Positions 24,918-27,446 of a stretch of DNA of 27,446 nucleotides are shown here, one piece after another. Source of the stretch: UBA4823 sp034436035 (GTDB lineage: Bacteria; Chloroflexota; Anaerolineae; Anaerolineales; UBA4823); contig DAOTVW010000248.1 in NCBI GenBank assembly GCA_034436035.1, positions 1 through 27,446 of the forward strand, written 5' to 3'. Every line of letters starts with the position of its first letter. The first letter of the stretch is position 1. The notes beneath the pieces are model-generated. The model was given only the letters and a program-made list of their open reading frames with translations. It had not been told where the DNA came from and did no database searches. The translations under genes and the position numbers were made by a program.

Positions 24918-25931
24918 TTATTGCACAATAAATTGTGCATTGCGGTAACGGGCATCAAAAGGCTCACGAAACACACCCGCTTGGAGGGCATGCAGTACTT
25001 CTCGAATGCCATCTTCTACATTATATTGGGTCTGGAAATTCAATTGTCTTTTAATCTTCTCAAAAGAAACGCTAATGTCGCGCATATCACCACCAAAGGT
25101 CATATCTTTATAACTCACATGGGTTTCGGGTAGCCGTTTCAAGATCAATGCCACGATCTGATCTTTGGTGTAGTTACCATCGTCCGAACCAAGGTTATAA
25201 ACCTGCCCGCGCACTAACTCTAATGGACTATCCAGACCAAGCAGTATACCGCGAACTGCGTCTTTGAGATGGATAAACGAACGCGAATAACCACGTTGAT
25301 AAATTAGTAATTCTCTGCGAGAATAAGCTTCTAACACAAATTGGTTAACAATGAGATCAAAGCGCATGCGCGCGGAGAGACCGTAAAGGGTAGCTAAGCG
25401 AAAGATAATGGGAGCGCAAAGGCTTTCCGTTTGACCAAGCAAGAATTCTTCCGCAGCGACTTTGGTTTCCGCATAAAGTGATTGTGGGTGAAGGGGACTC
25501 TCTTCGGTAACCGCGACTCCTTGTGGAGAAAGTCCATAGTTGCTGTAGGTGGAAGCGTAGATAAACCGCTCAATCCCGAGTTCTTCAGCCTGGGCAAATA
25601 CATTTTGGGTGGTTTCTACATTATAACGCCAAGCTACTTGCCGCCCCACTGCTTGACAGGCTGGAAATCCAGCCAGTGCAGCAAGATGAATGATTGCAAA
25701 TGGTTTTTGCCAATCACGGCGAATATTATCCCGCAGCGCCCTTTTCTCCCAAACATCCGCTTTTACGAAATGAAAATTGGGGTGAGGGAAGAATGCCAGC
25801 AATGACTCTCCACCAAACAAGAGTTCATCTAATGCCGTTACGCGGTAACCATTGCGTAACAATTCCCCGCAAAGCGAAGAACCAATATAACCAGCTGCAC
25901 CGGTAACGATGATATGTTTCGATTCATTCAT
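24918..25931 (-). CDS. NAD-dependent sugar epimerase/dehydratase (GalE-like extended SDR)
   Basis: The 337-residue protein has IIVTGAAGYIGSSL (7-20), the cofactor glycine motif, ASTYSNYG (126-133) and the catalytic YAETK (Tyr153, Lys157), as in UDP-sugar 4-epimerases and related dehydratases. The stretch HLAALAGFPACQAVGRQVAW lies where GalE-type enzymes contact NAD. The reaction, epimerisation or dehydration, cannot be fixed from motifs. Its ATG overlaps the regulator's stop by four bases (ATGA), making it the second gene of the operon and the first enzyme of the pathway to be translated. Confidence 0.82.
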   Translation of the reverse strand: MNESKHIIVTGAAGYIGSSLCGELLRNGYRVTALDELLFGGESLLAFFPHPNFHFVKADVWEKRALRDNIRRDWQKPFAIIHLAALAGFPACQAVGRQVAWRYNVETTQNVFAQAEELGIERFIYASTYSNYGLSPQGVAVTEESPLHPQSLYAETKVAAEEFLLGQTESLCAPIIFRLATLYGLSARMRFDLIVNQFVLEAYSRRELLIYQRGYSRSFIHLKDAVRGILLGLDSPLELVRGQVYNLGSDDGNYTKDQIVALILKRLPETHVSYKDMTFGGDMRDISVSFEKIKRQLNFQTQYNVEDGIREVLHALQAGVFREPFDARYRNAQFIVQ

Positions 25932-26416
25932 TCCGCTCGCCCATCCATTTTTAGAATAATTTTTGTTCCAACCACCTCTAAAAGCGGTAAGGTAACGTCA
26001 TTTCCAATCGTGATACCGTGTTCGAGACAGGTGAGGCGGCAGATATCAGCAATATCATCATCGCCCGCGATGCGAACCGCATGATAGCCAGCTCGCTGCA
26101 CCTCGAGCAACAAATCTGTGGTGCGCTGGCGCACTCGTCGATAAAGACGCATGGATTGATCAATATAGTTGATCGTCAGGCGGGCGCGAAAGGCGATACC
26201 CTCGGGGGTAATAATATAGCGCAGCTTTCGCCGCTGGGCGCGCTTGACTTTGACATAGCCTTTTTCAATCAAACGACGCAAATGCCAGTTAACCGTGCCA
26301 ACCGCCACACCAAGCAAAGCCGCCAGTGAGGCTTGGGTAACATCCGGGTCATCCTCGATTTTCTCTAGTAAGAGGATTTCACGGGCAGGATCGGTCTGAG
26401 GTTCATCGCTCATCAT
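25928..26416 (-). CDS. EPS-associated MarR-family winged-helix regulator with C-terminal extension
   Basis: This 162-residue DNA-binding protein has a winged helix-turn-helix at about 12-75: ILLLEKIEDDPDVTQASLAALL, GVAVGTVNWHLRRLIEKGYV, KLRYIITPEGIAFRARL. It closely resembles the small MarR-like regulators found beside exopolysaccharide loci. Those are about 100 residues; here another 60 residues follow (101-162), with a VRIAGDDDIADICRLTCLEHG segment that looks like a decayed nucleotide- or ligand-binding Rossmann turn. It is the first gene of the long glycan operon and is transcribed from the divergent control region, so autoregulation and control of the operon are likely. Two ATG codons at 26411-26416 are possible starts. 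Confidence 0.82.
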   Translation of the reverse strand: MMSDEPQTDPAREILLLEKIEDDPDVTQASLAALLGVAVGTVNWHLRRLIEKGYVKVKRAQRRKLRYIITPEGIAFRARLTINYIDQSMRLYRRVRQRTTDLLLEVQRAGYHAVRIAGDDDIADICRLTCLEHGITIGNDVTLPLLEVVGTKIILKMDGRAE

Positions 26417-26441
26417 TGTTCTTTCAAAATTCAGGAATTGA

Positions 26442-26450
26442 ATTATAACA
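26442..26450 (-). promoter_or_regulatory. Extended -10 promoter of the glycan operon
   Basis: Read on the minus strand the sequence is TGTTATAAT, a perfect TATAAT with an upstream TGn extension. It would start transcription near 26435, giving a leader of about 20 bases before the regulator ATG. A -35 box at 17 bp is poor (TTCTAG), which fits an extended -10 promoter or one that depends on an activator. Confidence 0.6.
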
Positions 26451-26460
26451 CAATTGGGTT
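26447..26460. promoter_or_regulatory. Candidate operator: near-palindrome between divergent promoters
   Basis: AACACAATTGGGTT is a 14-bp imperfect palindrome in which six of seven base pairs match, centred on CAATTG. It abuts the -10 box of the regulator operon and lies six bases before the -10 box of the divergent glycosyltransferase. A dimeric winged-helix protein bound there would affect both promoters. The link to the adjacent regulator is inferred from position. Confidence 0.4.
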
Positions 26461-26462
26461 TG

Positions 26463-26471
26463 TGCTAGAAT
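26463..26471 (+). promoter_or_regulatory. Extended -10 promoter of the divergent GT4 gene
   Basis: TGCTAGAAT has the TGn extension and five of six TATAAT positions. Transcription would begin about seven bases downstream, near 26478, directly before the GTG start at 26479. No ribosome-binding site exists between them, so the mRNA may be leaderless. Confidence 0.5.
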
Positions 26472-26478
26472 CAAAAAT

Positions 26479-27446
26479 GTGAAAATTCTAACCTTGTGCT
26501 ATGAATACCCACCGATTGGCGGCGGGGGAGGGAAAGTGGTCGCCGGTCTCACGCAAGAGCTCGCCCGTCAGGGGGAACAAGTGGATGTTTTGACCATGCA
26601 TTATCGTAACCTTCCCTATATACGCAAAACGAACGGGGTAAACGTTTTCGGCGTGCCTTGTATCCGTAATCGGAAGGAGATTTGCACCCCATTCGAGATG
26701 GGCACTTATTTACTTAATGCCTATCCCATTGCCAGAAAATTAATCCATCAAAATGGATATGATCTCCTTCATGCCCATTTCATCTTTCCAGATGGTGTGC
26801 TTGCCTATCGGCTTTACCATGCAATAAAAATACCATATCTCGTTACCGCCCATGGTTCGGATGTCCCAGGATATAATCCCCACCGCTTTAGACTGGAACA
26901 TCGTTTGCTTTTACCGCTTTGGCGGAACATTGTTCAATCGGCGTCATTTATCGTTACCGCAAGCGACAATTTAGCTAATCTAATCCAGCACCATTTACCT
27001 AATCAGCAAATTGAACGGATCTATAATGCCATCACTCCGCCGCCATTAACTACGGAAAGGAAAGACCCGTTGCATATTTTGGTCGTTAGTCGTTTGTTTG
27101 AACGGAAAGGCATCCAATATTTAATTCAGGCTTTAGATGGGGACTCTACACCGTATCGCGTCGATATCATCGGTGATGGGCCTTATCAAGCAGAGTTGAA
27201 CCGTCTAGTTCGGACTATAAACACGAATGCAAAAATTACATTTCACGGCTGGCTGGAACAGGAAGGCACCCGCTTTTGGCAACTCATGCAATCGGCTGCT
27301 ATTTTCGTTTTTCCTTCGGAAGCAGAAAACTTTCCGATGGTGTTACTCGAAGCCATGGCAGCTAGCATGGCGATCATTACAACGAATAACAGTGGTTGTG
27401 CGGAGGTAGTAGGAGATGCCGCTATTTTGGTTCCGCCAAAAAATGC
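26479..27446 (+). CDS. GT4-family glycosyltransferase, N-terminal part (runs off right edge)
   Basis: The only rightward gene: 322 codons are open to the window edge. The start MKILTLCYEYPPIGGGGGKV (GTG start) is typical of GT4 transferases, with the glycine-rich acceptor loop. HGSDV (125-129), VSRLFERKG (203-211, with the Arg and Lys that bind the donor phosphates) and the E-x7-E pair in EAENFPMVLLEAMA (Glu283 and Glu291) are all present. No Shine-Dalgarno sequence precedes the GTG. It is divergent from the MarR-type regulator and shares its control region, so it likely belongs to the same glycan system or to a second glycan cluster to the right. Only a short C-terminal segment is missing. 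Confidence 0.9.
   Translation, partial: MKILTLCYEYPPIGGGGGKVVAGLTQELARQGEQVDVLTMHYRNLPYIRKTNGVNVFGVPCIRNRKEICTPFEMGTYLLNAYPIARKLIHQNGYDLLHAHFIFPDGVLAYRLYHAIKIPYLVTAHGSDVPGYNPHRFRLEHRLLLPLWRNIVQSASFIVTASDNLANLIQHHLPNQQIERIYNAITPPPLTTERKDPLHILVVSRLFERKGIQYLIQALDGDSTPYRVDIIGDGPYQAELNRLVRTINTNAKITFHGWLEQEGTRFWQLMQSAAIFVFPSEAENFPMVLLEAMAASMAIITTNNSGCAEVVGDAAILVPPKN

Noticed and set aside
1..27446. CRISPR arrays, tRNA genes, insertion sequences, phage genes
   Set aside because: No regularly spaced repeats, cloverleaf-like segments, transposase motifs or terminal inverted repeats were seen on reading both strands; the window is almost fully occupied by metabolic and glycan genes.

Overview
The window looks like part of a bacterial chromosome, most plausibly a Chloroflexota (Anaerolineae-like) organism. 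This placement is an inference from gene styles: a homo-oligomeric sulfate adenylyltransferase fused to APS kinase, a long-type transaldolase, a short-type alpha-glucan phosphorylase and an EPS-type MarR regulator. No rRNA or other taxonomic marker is present. Base composition looks even across the window, and I saw no insertion sequence, CRISPR array, tRNA or rRNA.

Region 1 (1-3815, minus strand) is central carbon metabolism. Read in the direction of transcription it holds transaldolase, alpha-glucan phosphorylase and the first 168 codons of glucose-6-phosphate isomerase, which runs off the left edge. Region 2 (3988-4473, minus) is one small secreted or lipoprotein-like protein with a PA-I/LecA-type lectin fold signature.

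Region 3 (4506-26416, minus) is a surface-glycan locus of 19 genes. Many are coupled by ATGA or TAATG overlaps. From its promoter end it encodes: a MarR-type regulator; two nucleotide-sugar epimerase/reductases; a Wzm/Wzt-type ABC exporter; a KpsC-like capsule transferase; a sulfotransferase; a PseB/CapE-like UDP-GlcNAc 4,6-dehydratase; an RmlD-like reductase; a NeuB-family synthase; three glycosyltransferases; an SpsF-like cytidylyltransferase; a second sulfotransferase; a Gfo/Idh oxidoreductase; a bifunctional Sat-CysC PAPS-forming enzyme; an SDR; a NeuA-like CMP-sugar synthetase; and a NeuB protein carrying an extra sugar-isomerase-like TIM barrel at its C-terminus. The simplest reading is a locus that makes one or two nonulosonic (sialic-like) acids, builds them with other sugars into a chain, sulfates it with locally made PAPS and exports it by an ABC transporter.

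Region 4 (26479 to the right edge, plus) is a divergently transcribed GT4 glycosyltransferase. The 62-bp gap between it and the regulator contains two facing extended -10 promoters around a near-palindromic 14-mer, a good candidate for a shared operator.

The most noteworthy items are the NeuB-SAF-TIM barrel fusion, the combination of two NeuB paralogues with a dedicated sulfation module, and the compact divergent control region. No gene-free stretch exceeds 300 bases; the longest gaps are 172 bp (3816-3987) and 158 bp (6399-6556).
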